Positions 23,120 to 31,590 of a stretch of DNA of 41,112 nucleotides are shown here, in pieces. The stretch is from NCBI GenBank assembly GCA_905233375.1, contig CAJOEJ010000016.1:1-41112 (forward strand). Direction: 5' to 3'. The translations under genes and the position numbers were made by a program. The DNA is from Paludibacteraceae bacterium. Its GTDB lineage: Bacteria; Bacteroidota; Bacteroidia; Bacteroidales; Paludibacteraceae. The notes under the pieces are model-generated. The model saw nothing but the letters and a program-made list of their open reading frames with translations. It did not search any database and had not been told where the DNA came from. The first letter of the stretch is position 1. Every line of letters starts with the position of its first letter.

Positions 23120-24956
23120 GACGGCTGACAGAGGTTAGAATTTCATACGTTATCGTACCGAGTTTATCGGCTAATTGCTGAATCGGCATCTTGTCGCCGA
23201 ATATCTCCGCGATGTCGCCGGGACGGGCATCCGTTCCGGTAACATCGATCATCGCCTGATCCATACATACGTTTCCTACGACCGGACAATGCTTGCCGCG
23301 CACCCACACTTCTCCGCCGTAGTTGGAGAACCGGCGGTCGAAGCCGTCCGCGTACCCGATCGGGATGACTGCTATCACGCGATTCTCATGCAGGGTTGTA
23401 TGCCTGCCGTACCCGATGGTCTCGCCTGCTTTAACCGTCTTCACGGACAGGATGGTCGTGCGGAGCGTACACACATTGCGCAGATGAGCGCCGGCAAACG
23501 AGAATCCGTACATACCAATACCCAAACGGCACATATCGAACTGGCTTTGCGCGAAACGCTCAATACCGGCGGAGTTACAGATATGCTTGATGACGGGATA
23601 GTCCAAACCGGCTTTCAGTTCCTCCGCGCACGCATCAAAATAGGCTATCTGCGCACGCGTAAAATCATCGAACTGCGCTTCGTCGCTGCCCGCCAGATGA
23701 GAGAAGACGGATTGGACACGCACACAACGCTGGTGATTCAGTTTGTCAAGCAGCCACGGTAAATCCTCCTTGTAGAAACCCAGGCGATGCATGCCGCTGT
23801 CTATCTTGATATGAATCGGATAGTTCTCCAGCCCTTTCGCCTCGCAGGCAGCGATGACCGTTTTGAGGGACTGGTGCGAATACACATTCGGTTCGAGCGT
23901 GTTCTCTAAAATCAGATCCATCGAGGCCACCTCCGGATCCATGATGATGATCGGCAGGGTGATGCCGGCTTTGCGGAGCTCCACTCCTTCATCCGCTACT
24001 GCAACCGCCAAATAATCGGCTACCCGGGCTTGTTGCAGCGCTTTGCTCACCTCGACACTTCCCGCGCCGTACGCAAACGCCTTGACCATACAGACCAGTC
24101 TGGTCTCCGGGCGGAGCAACGAACGGAAATACCGCACGTTGTCAATGAGTGCCGACAGGTTTACTTCCATCACTGTCTCATGCGTCTGGCGCAGAATACG
24201 TTCCGAGATCACTTCTTCGTCATACTTCAAAGCACGCATCACCGCCGCACAGGTACGCACATTCTGATGGGTCGGATCTTCTATAACCGTCGGCGTGTGA
24301 ACGAACAGTTTCATCTTCTCCGCCCGTTTCTGCTCGAGTGATTCGAAGTTCTCGTCATGCTCATGACCGATATAGGTGATCACACCTATCGTCGGACGGA
24401 TGATGGGTTCCAGGCGCTCCATCTCGCCGGGCTGACTGATTCCCGCTTCAAAAATAGCAAGAGAGGGCTTATTATTGGTGATTGGTAATTGGTCATTGGT
24501 GATTGGAGATTGGTCATTGGTGAGTTGGGTGAGTTGCCACACGGACAAGGGCACCCCGATCTGCGAATTATAGGACTTCGGCGAACGGATGACCGTATAG
24601 TCCTCTTTGAGCAACTGGTACAGCCACTCCTTGACCACCGTCTTGCCGTTCGAACCCGTTATACCGATGACCGGACCATCGAACTGCGCTCTCACATAGG
24701 CAGCCAATACCTGCAGCGCAGCAACGGCGTCACCGGTCACAAACGCTTTCATCCCTTTGGAACGCAACTCCGGGATATAACGCGCTCCGTCGTTGTGCGT
24801 GGTCCGGATCGCAAAGAAGAGCGTATGCGCCGCACGCTCCGCATCATCGGATTTCAGTTCGCGGCTGTCCGTCAGCAAGTACTGAATTGAAAGGCTGTCT
24901 TCGCCTTCCACCTGACCGACTGTACCTATCACTTGTTTGATTTCAGAGAGTAACAT
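23091..24956 (-). CDS. alr: MurF-alanine racemase fusion with a shortened MurF half
   Basis: The C-terminal half (about 245-621) is a full alanine racemase making D-alanine for peptidoglycan: PLP-lysine segment MVKAFAYGAGS, HLAGSDEA, CNSAGI, IPIGYADGFDRR and the catalytic-Tyr region VCMDQAMIDVT. The N-terminal half is MurF-like, with GITGSNGKT and VITYIGHEHDENFESLEQK. It stops soon after AEKMKLF, so most of the rest of the MurF central domain and the whole ligase C-terminal domain are missing. The protein is ~621 aa where Bacteroidota fusions are about 820. The MurF half probably cannot ligate D-Ala-D-Ala, and a separate MurF is expected elsewhere. A heptamer repeat adds TNDQSPITNDQLPITNN inside the MurF half. 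The start is the ATG at 24956. Confidence 0.9.
   Translation of the reverse strand: MLLSEIKQVIGTVGQVEGEDSLSIQYLLTDSRELKSDDAERAAHTLFFAIRTTHNDGARYIPELRSKGMKAFVTGDAVAALQVLAAYVRAQFDGPVIGITGSNGKTVVKEWLYQLLKEDYTVIRSPKSYNSQIGVPLSVWQLTQLTNDQSPITNDQLPITNNKPSLAIFEAGISQPGEMERLEPIIRPTIGVITYIGHEHDENFESLEQKRAEKMKLFVHTPTVIEDPTHQNVRTCAAVMRALKYDEEVISERILRQTHETVMEVNLSALIDNVRYFRSLLRPETRLVCMVKAFAYGAGSVEVSKALQQARVADYLAVAVADEGVELRKAGITLPIIIMDPEVASMDLILENTLEPNVYSHQSLKTVIAACEAKGLENYPIHIKIDSGMHRLGFYKEDLPWLLDKLNHQRCVRVQSVFSHLAGSDEAQFDDFTRAQIAYFDACAEELKAGLDYPVIKHICNSAGIERFAQSQFDMCRLGIGMYGFSFAGAHLRNVCTLRTTILSVKTVKAGETIGYGRHTTLHENRVIAVIPIGYADGFDRRFSNYGGEVWVRGKHCPVVGNVCMDQAMIDVTGTDARPGDIAEIFGDKMPIQQLADKLGTITYEILTSVSRRVQRLYFYE
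24474..24536. repeat. Heptamer repeat inside murF-alr (ATTGGTC flavour)
   Basis: Nine 7-bp units (ATTGGTG, ATTGGTA, ATTGGTC, ATTGGTG, ATTGGAG, ATTGGTC, ATTGGTG, AGTTGGG, TGAGTTG). It is in frame, read as TNDQSPITNDQLPITNN. This is the cleanest array in the window. Confidence 0.9.
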
Positions 24957-24962
24957 CAATTT

Positions 24963-24995
24963 AATTTACGATTGGACGATTTACGATTGGGCGAT
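24963..24995. repeat. Heptamer repeat between rlmN and alr
   Basis: TTACGAT, TGGACGA, TTTACGA and TTGGGCGA units fill the 39-bp spacer between the rlmN stop and the alr start. Confidence 0.75.
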
Positions 24996-26075
24996 TTAAT
25001 TATTCAGGGCATTGACGAGCATGCCGCAGGCGGCAAGGATATCTTCGCCTCGCGAGCGGCGGATCGTAGTGGTGATTCCGTTATCCGTCAGGTAGTCACG
25101 AAAACACTCCATCTTCTTTTCGTCCGAAGCGGGGAACTTGCAGCCCACGCCTTCATGGAAACGGATGAGGTTGATGCGGCAGTCCAGCCCTTTGAGCAGA
25201 CGAATGAGTTCCTTGGCATGACGGATCGAATCATTCACCCCGTGCCAGCAAATATATTCAAAACTGACACGCCGCTGATGTGACCAGTCATATTGTTTGA
25301 GCAGTTCCACTACTTTGGTGATAGAATACATCTTCTCCGTCGGCATGATTTCCGACCGCTCTACTGCAAACGGATTATGCATCGACACCGCCAGATGGCA
25401 TTCGCTCTCTTCTATGAACCGCTTCATTGCCGGAATACCGACCGTAGAGACGGTGATACGCTTGGGCGACCATGCACAGCCATAATCCGCCGTCATGATA
25501 TCCAAGGCACGCAACACGCTGTCGATATTGTCCATCGGTTCCCCTTCGCCCATGAGAACCAAATTGGAGAGAGGGGCTTGCTGACGGGCGAGAGCCAATT
25601 GGTCTGTCTCAAAGATCTGGTTCAATATATCAGCCGGGGACAAGTGACCGTGAAAACCGAGTGTTCCGGTCATGCAGAACCGGCATCCCATCTTACATCC
25701 CGCCTGAGAAGATACGCAAAGCGTTGCCCGGTCTTCTTCGGGAATGTAAACAGACTCAATGAACTGCGTCGTCTCCTTTGTACCTTGTACCTTGTCACTT
25801 TGTACCTCAAACAGGTATTTACGGGTGCCATCTGCACTGACCGCCTCGCGAACCGGTGCATGACGACCGATGACATAGTTTGCCTGTAGCGCTTGGCGTC
25901 CCTTGAGCGATATATTGGTCATGGCGTCAAACGATGTCACACGCTGCACATAGAGCCATTGCGCCAACTGCTTGCCGGCAAACTTAGGCAGTCCAACGCT
26001 TAGCGCTATGTCCTGCAACTCCGTCAGCGTCTTGCCGAGCAATACATGGGTCATTGGTAACTGGTCACTGGTCAT
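24996..26075 (-). CDS. rlmN: Dual-specificity RNA methyltransferase RlmN
   Basis: A radical-SAM enzyme that methylates C2 of A2503 in 23S rRNA and A37 in some tRNAs. It has the cluster motif CKMGCRFC, MGEGEPMDN, ITVSTVGI, LAVSMHN and the catalytic cysteine in ILAACGML. The start is the ATG at 26075, which overlaps the mscS stop as ATGA and lies in a heptamer repeat, so the first residues (MTSDQLPMTH) are repeat-encoded; an ATG at 26054 is an alternative. A second repeat adds VQSDKVQGTKE (25774-25808). ~359 aa, normal for the family. Confidence 0.94.
   Translation of the reverse strand: MTSDQLPMTHVLLGKTLTELQDIALSVGLPKFAGKQLAQWLYVQRVTSFDAMTNISLKGRQALQANYVIGRHAPVREAVSADGTRKYLFEVQSDKVQGTKETTQFIESVYIPEEDRATLCVSSQAGCKMGCRFCMTGTLGFHGHLSPADILNQIFETDQLALARQQAPLSNLVLMGEGEPMDNIDSVLRALDIMTADYGCAWSPKRITVSTVGIPAMKRFIEESECHLAVSMHNPFAVERSEIMPTEKMYSITKVVELLKQYDWSHQRRVSFEYICWHGVNDSIRHAKELIRLLKGLDCRINLIRFHEGVGCKFPASDEKKMECFRDYLTDNGITTTIRRSRGEDILAACGMLVNALNN
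25774..25808. repeat. Heptamer repeat inside rlmN (GTACAAA flavour)
   Basis: CTTTGTA, CCTTGTA, CCTTGTC and ACTTTGTA-like units. Read in frame as VQSDKVQGTKE, just before the radical-SAM core. Confidence 0.8.
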
Positions 26076-26080
26076 TGATT
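26048..26080. repeat. Heptamer repeat across the mscS stop and rlmN start
   Basis: GTCATTG, GTAACTG, GTCACTG and GTCATTG units. The ATGA overlap joining the two genes lies inside the array, so the repeat supplies the stop of one gene and the start of the other. Confidence 0.85.
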
Positions 26081-27073
26081 TAGCATCGTGACATCCACGT
26101 GCGGATAAGCGAAGGTGAATCCTTGCGGCGGGAGTTCGGTATAGAAGCGTTCCTGCAGTGCGAAGAACACGTCCCAATAGTCATCGGCACGCACCCACGC
26201 ACGTACGACAAACGTTATATCGTTCTCATTGAGCGACTTGAGCGCCACAAACGGAGCCGGAATAGCGTCCATGCGGTAGTTGACAGTGGATAACTGATAA
26301 GCGGAAATATTGAGTTCCTGATACAGTTCCTTCATATCCGTGTTCTCCTGCAGGACGCGTTTGTCGCTGTTCAGAACCGCCATTATCGCCTCCTTGCATT
26401 TGGCGGCATCCACGCCGTACGACACGCTTACGAGCCACTCCACCCTGCGCAACGGACGACCGTTGTAGTTATTGATGATGCCGTTGGACAGCGCGCCGTT
26501 CGGCAGAATAACGACCCTGTTGTCGGGTGTCAGAATCTTCGTAGCGGTGATATTGACCTCCACCACCTTGCCTAATGTTCCTTGCGCTTCTATCAGATCC
26601 CCCGCTTTGAAGGGTTTGAATGCCAGCAGCATGATTCCTCCGGCGAAGTTCTGCACCGTGCCGGACAATGCCATACCAATGGCAAGACCGCCGGCTGCGA
26701 GCAATGCCGCCAGAGAGGTCGTATCCACGCCTAACGTGCTGACGCACACCACTACCAGCAGGGTGATGACGGATATATTGATGAACGAAATGATGAACGA
26801 GGCTATCGTCGGTTCGGTCTTGCGGCGCTCAAAACGGCGGTGAAGCAGGCTGCGTATCCAGCGGAGCAGGAGGATTCCCACCACAAAGATAGCCAATGCA
26901 GCAAGCACTTTGATTCCAAACGAAATCATGGAATCTTTCGCCATCTCCCAAAAACCATGCGGGTCCTCTTTCGCGAGAGCGACCATTTGTTTGGCTCCTT
27001 CGCGAATGGAATCCTGACGCTGCTGAATTTCCTCTGCCGTCAGGGTCTGTAACAGAATCGTCAAAATATTCAT
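26072..27073 (-). CDS. MscS-family mechanosensitive channel
   Basis: A small-conductance mechanosensitive channel that releases solutes on hypo-osmotic shock. About 333 aa from the ATG at 27073 (MNILTILLQ), 11 bp after the preceding stop. A leader helix and TM segment (IKVLAALAIFVVGILLLRW) are followed by a second TM (ISVITLLVVVCVSTLGV), the pore helix TM3 with AALLAAGGLAIGMALSG, then the beta domain (GDLIEAQGTLGKVVEVNITA, DNRVVILPNGALSNGIINN). The pore-helix Ala/Gly pattern is the family hallmark. Translationally coupled to rlmN. Confidence 0.92.
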   Translation of the reverse strand: MNILTILLQTLTAEEIQQRQDSIREGAKQMVALAKEDPHGFWEMAKDSMISFGIKVLAALAIFVVGILLLRWIRSLLHRRFERRKTEPTIASFIISFINISVITLLVVVCVSTLGVDTTSLAALLAAGGLAIGMALSGTVQNFAGGIMLLAFKPFKAGDLIEAQGTLGKVVEVNITATKILTPDNRVVILPNGALSNGIINNYNGRPLRRVEWLVSVSYGVDAAKCKEAIMAVLNSDKRVLQENTDMKELYQELNISAYQLSTVNYRMDAIPAPFVALKSLNENDITFVVRAWVRADDYWDVFFALQERFYTELPPQGFTFAYPHVDVTMLNQ

Positions 27074-27083
27074 AACGTATGCA

Positions 27084-27608
27084 TTATCGGATGCGGTCAG
27101 CAGCACGCACAAGCGCCTCGTCTTTGAGGATACGGCGTGTAGCCATCAGGGTGAACACCATACAAACCAACGGAATACAAGCCCATGGCTGGATATACCA
27201 CTCTACTCCCTGCGCCAGTTTCGCCTGCCATATATAAATTGCCACCACGCCATACCAGCCAAGGCAAAACATGACGGAGAAGATATTCAGCCGTGCTTGC
27301 AGCAGACGCTTCTTGAAGAGGAATATATCCACCAAAGCCAACACCGGGATAAGGAGCGTTGCCAGCGTCAGCCCCCATACTCCTTGAACAGGTACAGGTG
27401 CATAGCTTGCCTCCGTGTCTTGCACCCAGTAAACCACCTTTACGCCCGATGGTCTGAGTTCCCATGTGCGGATTGTTTCTACCAATTGATCGTCTGTTTG
27501 ATCAATGATCTCCGCAGAAGTGATAAATTCCACTACCGGCAGCCAGACGAGGGCTATACCCAAAATTACAACCGCCAGCAAATATAATGTTTGTACTCTC
27601 TGTATCAT
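27084..27608 (-). CDS. DUF4293 family membrane protein
   Basis: 174 aa opening MIQRVQTLYLLAVVILG, the family's typical start. It has four TM segments: the N-terminal one, WGLTLATLLIPVLALVDIF, LNIFSVMFCLGWYGVVAIY and WACIPLVCMVFTLMATR. The family is Bacteroidota-specific with no known function. It lies between an acyltransferase and mscS with an 11-bp gap to the latter. Confidence 0.85.
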   Translation of the reverse strand: MIQRVQTLYLLAVVILGIALVWLPVVEFITSAEIIDQTDDQLVETIRTWELRPSGVKVVYWVQDTEASYAPVPVQGVWGLTLATLLIPVLALVDIFLFKKRLLQARLNIFSVMFCLGWYGVVAIYIWQAKLAQGVEWYIQPWACIPLVCMVFTLMATRRILKDEALVRAADRIR

Positions 27609-27619
27609 AAAACCTTTTC

Positions 27620-27640
27620 CAATTTACAATTTACAATTGT
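27620..27640. repeat. Heptamer repeat (AATTTAC flavour)
   Basis: CAATTTA, CAATTTA, CAATTGT: three units running over the 3' end of the acyltransferase gene. Its complement family (AATTGTA) is at 34911-34943. Confidence 0.7.
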
Positions 27641-28149
27641 GCTTCTTCGAGCGAAGCGCATCTGTCTCCGTGGGCATTGACCCATCCGATCTGCCGGGCA
27701 GGGTTTCCGACCATCAGGGCATAGGGCGGTACGTCCTTGGTCACTACCGAACCGGCGCCGATAAGGCAGTACTCGCCAAGCGTGTGTCCGCACACAATGG
27801 TCGCGTTCGCACCGACCGACGCACCGCGTTTGATGATCGTCGGCTTGTACTCGTCCTTGCGGCTCACTGCCGCACGGGGGTTGATGACATTGGTGAAGAC
27901 CATAGAGGGTCCCAAAAAAACATCATCCTCGCAGCGCACACCTGTATAAACGGACACGTTGTTCTGGATCTTGCAGTTACGTCCCAGCACCACATCGGGC
28001 GAGATGACGACGTTCTGACCGATATTGCAGTCTTCGCCGATGACACAGTGACTCATAATATGGCAAAAGTGCCATATCTTGGTTCCTTTGCCTATCTGAC
28101 ACCCCTCGTCCACATAGGACGACTCATGTACAAAAAAATCCTTTTCCAT
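27631..28149 (-). CDS. Hexapeptide-repeat N-acetyltransferase, WbpD/WlbB-like
   Basis: 172 aa left-handed beta-helix acyltransferase. Hexapeptide repeats run throughout ([76 protein letters not shown]). The order and the [11 protein letters not shown] opening fit enzymes acetylating UDP-amino sugars for surface polysaccharides (WbpD/WlbB: UDP-2-acetamido-3-amino-glucuronate). No other O-antigen genes are nearby, so the substrate is inferred from family likeness only. 8 bp separate it from rseP. Confidence 0.82.
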   Translation of the reverse strand: MEKDFFVHESSYVDEGCQIGKGTKIWHFCHIMSHCVIGEDCNIGQNVVISPDVVLGRNCKIQNNVSVYTGVRCEDDVFLGPSMVFTNVINPRAAVSRKDEYKPTIIKRGASVGANATIVCGHTLGEYCLIGAGSVVTKDVPPYALMVGNPARQIGWVNAHGDRCASLEEAQL

Positions 28150-28156
28150 CTGTCAT

Positions 28157-29590
28157 CTAAAAGAAGAACCGGATGATATCATTCGCATTGGCAAAAATCA
28201 GCAGCGCTATCAACAACCACCATCCTACCGTATTGGCTTTCTCGAGGAACTTGTCACTGGGTTTTCTGCGGGTGATCATCTCCACCAACAGAAACAGGAT
28301 ATATCCTCCGTCCAAAGCGGGGATAGGCAGGAAGTTCATGAAAGCAAGGATGATACTGAGGAATGCCGTCATATGCCAGAACGTGTACCAGCTCCATACG
28401 TTGGGGAACATCGAACCGATGGCTCCGAAGCCTCCGAGGGATTGCGCTCCTTCTTTGGAGAACACAAGACGGAACTGACGTACATACATCGACAAGATAT
28501 CCCATCCGTAGCGGATTCCGGCAGGGATAGCCTCCACGAAGGAGTAGTTCACCTGCTCTAAAGCGTAGTAGTCGTAAATCCACCTGATGGTGACTCCCAT
28601 GATGCCCTGGTCTCCGATGAACAGGCGCGCTTGTCGGCGTTCTCCTGCACGGTAATAGTCGATCGTTACCGAATCGCACATATACGCATGCAGTGCCTGC
28701 CTTACTTCGTACTGGCACAAAGCCGGTTCTCCGTTGACAGCCACCACACTGTCGCCGCGCTGGAGTCCTGCCTGATAGGCGGCATTGTCGGGAAACACGC
28801 TGTCTATCACGAACGGAACCCACTCCGCTATGAGCGTGTATTTCTGCTTCTGGTAGTTCTTGTCCGAACGGGCTTTCTCGCGTTCCGCCTTGTCGAACTG
28901 GTTCTGCTTGGCGAGATACCTGTTTCCTAAATCCTCCGACATCGTCAGCATCACCGTGTCGGCTCCGCGTAACACGGTCACCTCCCGCTTTCCGTCGATG
29001 ATCAACGCCTGAACGACATCCTGCAGATACTCCGGTTCCTCACCGTTGATGGTCAGGATACGGTCCTGCTGCTCAAACCCTTCCGAGCGGAGCAGTTCGG
29101 AGTAATACAGACCGTTCGTCACATTGCGCAAAGGCAGTGTCGTCTGCCCCCAGTGCCATAACAGCAGAATGAAGATAACGATGGCTCCGATGAAATTGAC
29201 CAGGATACCGCCGATGATAATGAGCAGTCTCTGCCAGGCGGGTCGGGAACGGAACTCCCACTCCTGCGGTTCTGATCCCAGATCGTCACTCGAATGGGTC
29301 TCATCCACCATTCCCGCGATAGCACAATAGCCGCCGAACGGCAGCCAGCCTATACCCCACTCCGTCGTCTCCGGATGCGCCTCCCACTCCTCGTCGTCAT
29401 TGGGAGCAAAGAACTTGAAATGCCACTTGCCGTCAAATTTCTTGGCACGCATCAGACTGATCTTCGGATTAAAAAAGAGATAGAATTTCTCTACACGCAC
29501 ATGAAAAATGCGTGCGAACATAAAGTGCCCTAACTCATGAATCATCACGAGAAACGAGAGCGCCAATATGAGTTGAATTGCTTGTATCAC
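28157..29590 (-). CDS. rseP: Site-2 protease RseP
   Basis: An intramembrane zinc metalloprotease (M50) that clips anti-sigma factors and signal-peptide remnants. 477 aa. HELGH in the first TM helix (MIHELGHFMFARIF) gives the zinc ligands, and NFLPIPALDGG the third ligand. PDZ segments are LLRSEGFEQQDRILTINGEE and NAAYQAGLQRGDSVVAVNGE. TM helices include LLIIIGGILVNFIGAIVIF and a C-terminal pair. The start is a GTG (29590). It directly follows dxr, the usual Bacteroidota pairing. Confidence 0.94.
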   Translation of the reverse strand: MIQAIQLILALSFLVMIHELGHFMFARIFHVRVEKFYLFFNPKISLMRAKKFDGKWHFKFFAPNDDEEWEAHPETTEWGIGWLPFGGYCAIAGMVDETHSSDDLGSEPQEWEFRSRPAWQRLLIIIGGILVNFIGAIVIFILLLWHWGQTTLPLRNVTNGLYYSELLRSEGFEQQDRILTINGEEPEYLQDVVQALIIDGKREVTVLRGADTVMLTMSEDLGNRYLAKQNQFDKAEREKARSDKNYQKQKYTLIAEWVPFVIDSVFPDNAAYQAGLQRGDSVVAVNGEPALCQYEVRQALHAYMCDSVTIDYYRAGERRQARLFIGDQGIMGVTIRWIYDYYALEQVNYSFVEAIPAGIRYGWDILSMYVRQFRLVFSKEGAQSLGGFGAIGSMFPNVWSWYTFWHMTAFLSIILAFMNFLPIPALDGGYILFLLVEMITRRKPSDKFLEKANTVGWWLLIALLIFANANDIIRFFF

Positions 29591-29624
29591 AATGTAATTG
29601 AATTAAAAATTACGGATTTAAAAA

Positions 29625-30779
29625 TTATAAATATTGCGAAGCGATCATACGTGCCTCCTTGTCGGTAGCGACGTAGTCTTCGTATGCCGGCTTTTGTATG
29701 AACGGCGCACGCACCATGGTTTCGGCGATGATGTCACTCATCTGCAGGAATCCGCATCGTCCTTCGCGGAAAGCGAGGTTAACGACTTCATTCGCCGCAT
29801 TGAGTACGCAGGGGATGTTTCCTCCCCGGCGCATCGCTTCGTACGCCAGCCCCAGGTTGGGGAAACGTGCCGGGTCGGGTGCTTCGAATGTAAGGCTTGC
29901 CAGCTGCAACAGGTCGGCACGGGGGAAGTCACTCGCCAGCCGTTCGGGGAACGAAAGGGCGTACTGGATGGGAAGGCGCATGTCGGGCGCTCCGAGCTGG
30001 GCTTTGACAGCGCCGTCGGTGAACTGGACCGCCGAATGGACGATAGACTGCGGATGAACGAGCACCTGGATCCTCTCCACATCCACGCCGAACAGCCATT
30101 TGGCTTCAATGACCTCAAACCCTTTGTTCATCATCGAAGCGGAGTCAATGGTGATCTTCGCACCCATGTCCCAGTTGGGATGTTTGAGCGCATCGGCAGC
30201 GGTAACGGTCTTCATCTGCTCCAGGCTGAACGTGCGGAACGGTCCGCCGCTCGCGGTCAGCAGGATCTTCTCTATCTCGCTGTGCTCCTCACCGACAAGC
30301 GACTGAAAGATGGCACTGTGCTCGCTGTCAACAGGCAGAATGGGCGTGTGATACTGCTGAGCCAATGCGCAGATGATCTCACCCGCCACCACCAACGTCT
30401 CCTTGTTCGCCAGGGCAATGGTCTTACCGGCTTTGATGGCTTCTATCGTCGGACGCAAACCGGCATAACCGACCATCGAAGCGACCACGATGTCGATAGA
30501 AGGCATCGTCACCACCTCTGCGACCGCGTCTGCACCTGCCCACACTTTGCAGTCGAGGGATGCCAGACGACGGCTCAGTTCGTCATACAGACTCTCATCC
30601 GCAATGCATACCACCTCCGGATGAAACTCCTGCGCCTGCTCGACCAGTTTGTCAATACTCCGGTGGGCGCATAGCGCGTACACGCTGTAACGGTCGGGAT
30701 AAGCAAGCACCACATCCAGGGTTTGCGTACCGATCGAACCCGTACTACCTAATATACAAAGCTGCTTTGTCAAGTTCAT
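29625..30779 (-). CDS. dxr: 1-deoxy-D-xylulose 5-phosphate reductoisomerase
   Basis: The second enzyme of the MEP isoprenoid pathway, converting DXP to MEP with NADPH. 384 aa. NADPH-binding ILGSTGSIGTQTLDVV, VDSEHSAIFQSL (metal and substrate), ASGGPFR, HPNWDMGAKITIDSASMMNK, VHPQSIVHS and NAANEV are all canonical. The start overlaps the previous stop as TGATG. The 3' end sits near AT-rich repeat-like DNA (29590-29635). Confidence 0.97.
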   Translation of the reverse strand: MNLTKQLCILGSTGSIGTQTLDVVLAYPDRYSVYALCAHRSIDKLVEQAQEFHPEVVCIADESLYDELSRRLASLDCKVWAGADAVAEVVTMPSIDIVVASMVGYAGLRPTIEAIKAGKTIALANKETLVVAGEIICALAQQYHTPILPVDSEHSAIFQSLVGEEHSEIEKILLTASGGPFRTFSLEQMKTVTAADALKHPNWDMGAKITIDSASMMNKGFEVIEAKWLFGVDVERIQVLVHPQSIVHSAVQFTDGAVKAQLGAPDMRLPIQYALSFPERLASDFPRADLLQLASLTFEAPDPARFPNLGLAYEAMRRGGNIPCVLNAANEVVNLAFREGRCGFLQMSDIIAETMVRAPFIQKPAYEDYVATDKEARMIASQYL

Positions 30780-31585
30780 CAGAATACTATTTTCTCCTCA
30801 AAGTCCACAAATTGTCCTTCTTCCCACAGTTCGATCTCCAGATCATGTTCACCGTCCATCAAACCGACAGACTCGCCTTTCTCCACGTTCGTTCCCTGCG
30901 GCTTGAGTACGGTTCCCACATGCCGGTAAACGGCGACGAACGAACCCGCCTGCAGCACGATGGCGAACGTGTTATCCGCCATCCTTTCGGATGAGAGAAT
31001 CGTGCCACGGGTCACCGCCAACACGTTCTCGTTCTTCGCCGTGCGGATGGTGGTGGCATAGACGCGCTGGTCGGGTCGTGCAGGAGACATGATCGCCCCG
31101 CGTACCGGACGGTAGAGCTGACGGATAGGGTTGGAGGACGATGCCAGCAGCACCAGACGGTCACGCTCCTTCTGCTCATACTGCGCCATAAAGGCATCGG
31201 TCACCGCATTGCGTTCCTCCACCATCTGCGCACGTATGACCATCTCCATCGAGTCCAGACGCTGTACGCTGTCGGACTGGATATCACCCGCCGTGATCTG
31301 ACGGATGACCTCCAGATACTGGCGCTGCATCGACAGCGTGCTCTGCAACGAATCGACACGGGCGGACTCCTGAATCAACTGCTGGCGCAGACTCTCGCTG
31401 TATCCGGGTAAGATATTTCGGATAGGCGTATAGACAATGAGCACGGACAGCAGCAGAATGATGACGACCAGCGAGATCGTGAGCACGCTGATAGCACCCA
31501 ACAGGCTTACGCGGAAATGAAACACTTCGCGCAAGGTCAGATCCTCCAGCAGAGCCAGGCGATATTTACGTCTTTTCTCGGACAT
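30779..31585 (-). CDS. Membrane-anchored degenerate M23 (LytM-like) protein
   Basis: 268 aa: a short cytoplasmic N-terminus, one TM segment (LGAISVLTISLVVIILLLSVL), a coiled-coil-like periplasmic region (about 75-150, rich in Q, S, E, R), then an M23/LytM-like beta fold (GAIMSPARPDQRVYA, GSFVAVYRHVGTVLKPQGTNV, EKGESVGLMDG, LEIELWEEGQFVDF). VYRHV keeps one expected His, but the HxxxD motif and the second half of HxH are not visible, so it probably does not cut peptidoglycan itself and may activate an amidase, as EnvC does. Coupled to dxr by TGATG. Confidence 0.8.
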   Translation of the reverse strand: MSEKRRKYRLALLEDLTLREVFHFRVSLLGAISVLTISLVVIILLLSVLIVYTPIRNILPGYSESLRQQLIQESARVDSLQSTLSMQRQYLEVIRQITAGDIQSDSVQRLDSMEMVIRAQMVEERNAVTDAFMAQYEQKERDRLVLLASSSNPIRQLYRPVRGAIMSPARPDQRVYATTIRTAKNENVLAVTRGTILSSERMADNTFAIVLQAGSFVAVYRHVGTVLKPQGTNVEKGESVGLMDGEHDLEIELWEEGQFVDFEEKIVF

Positions 31586-31590
31586 TTACA

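Noticed and set aside
24474..24536. The ATTGGTC array as a CRISPR array
   Set aside because: Units are 7 bp with no unique spacers and lie inside a coding frame.
23091..24956. Calling murF-alr a pseudogene
   Set aside because: The frame is intact, the racemase half has all its key residues and the neighbours are tightly packed; only the MurF half is reduced.
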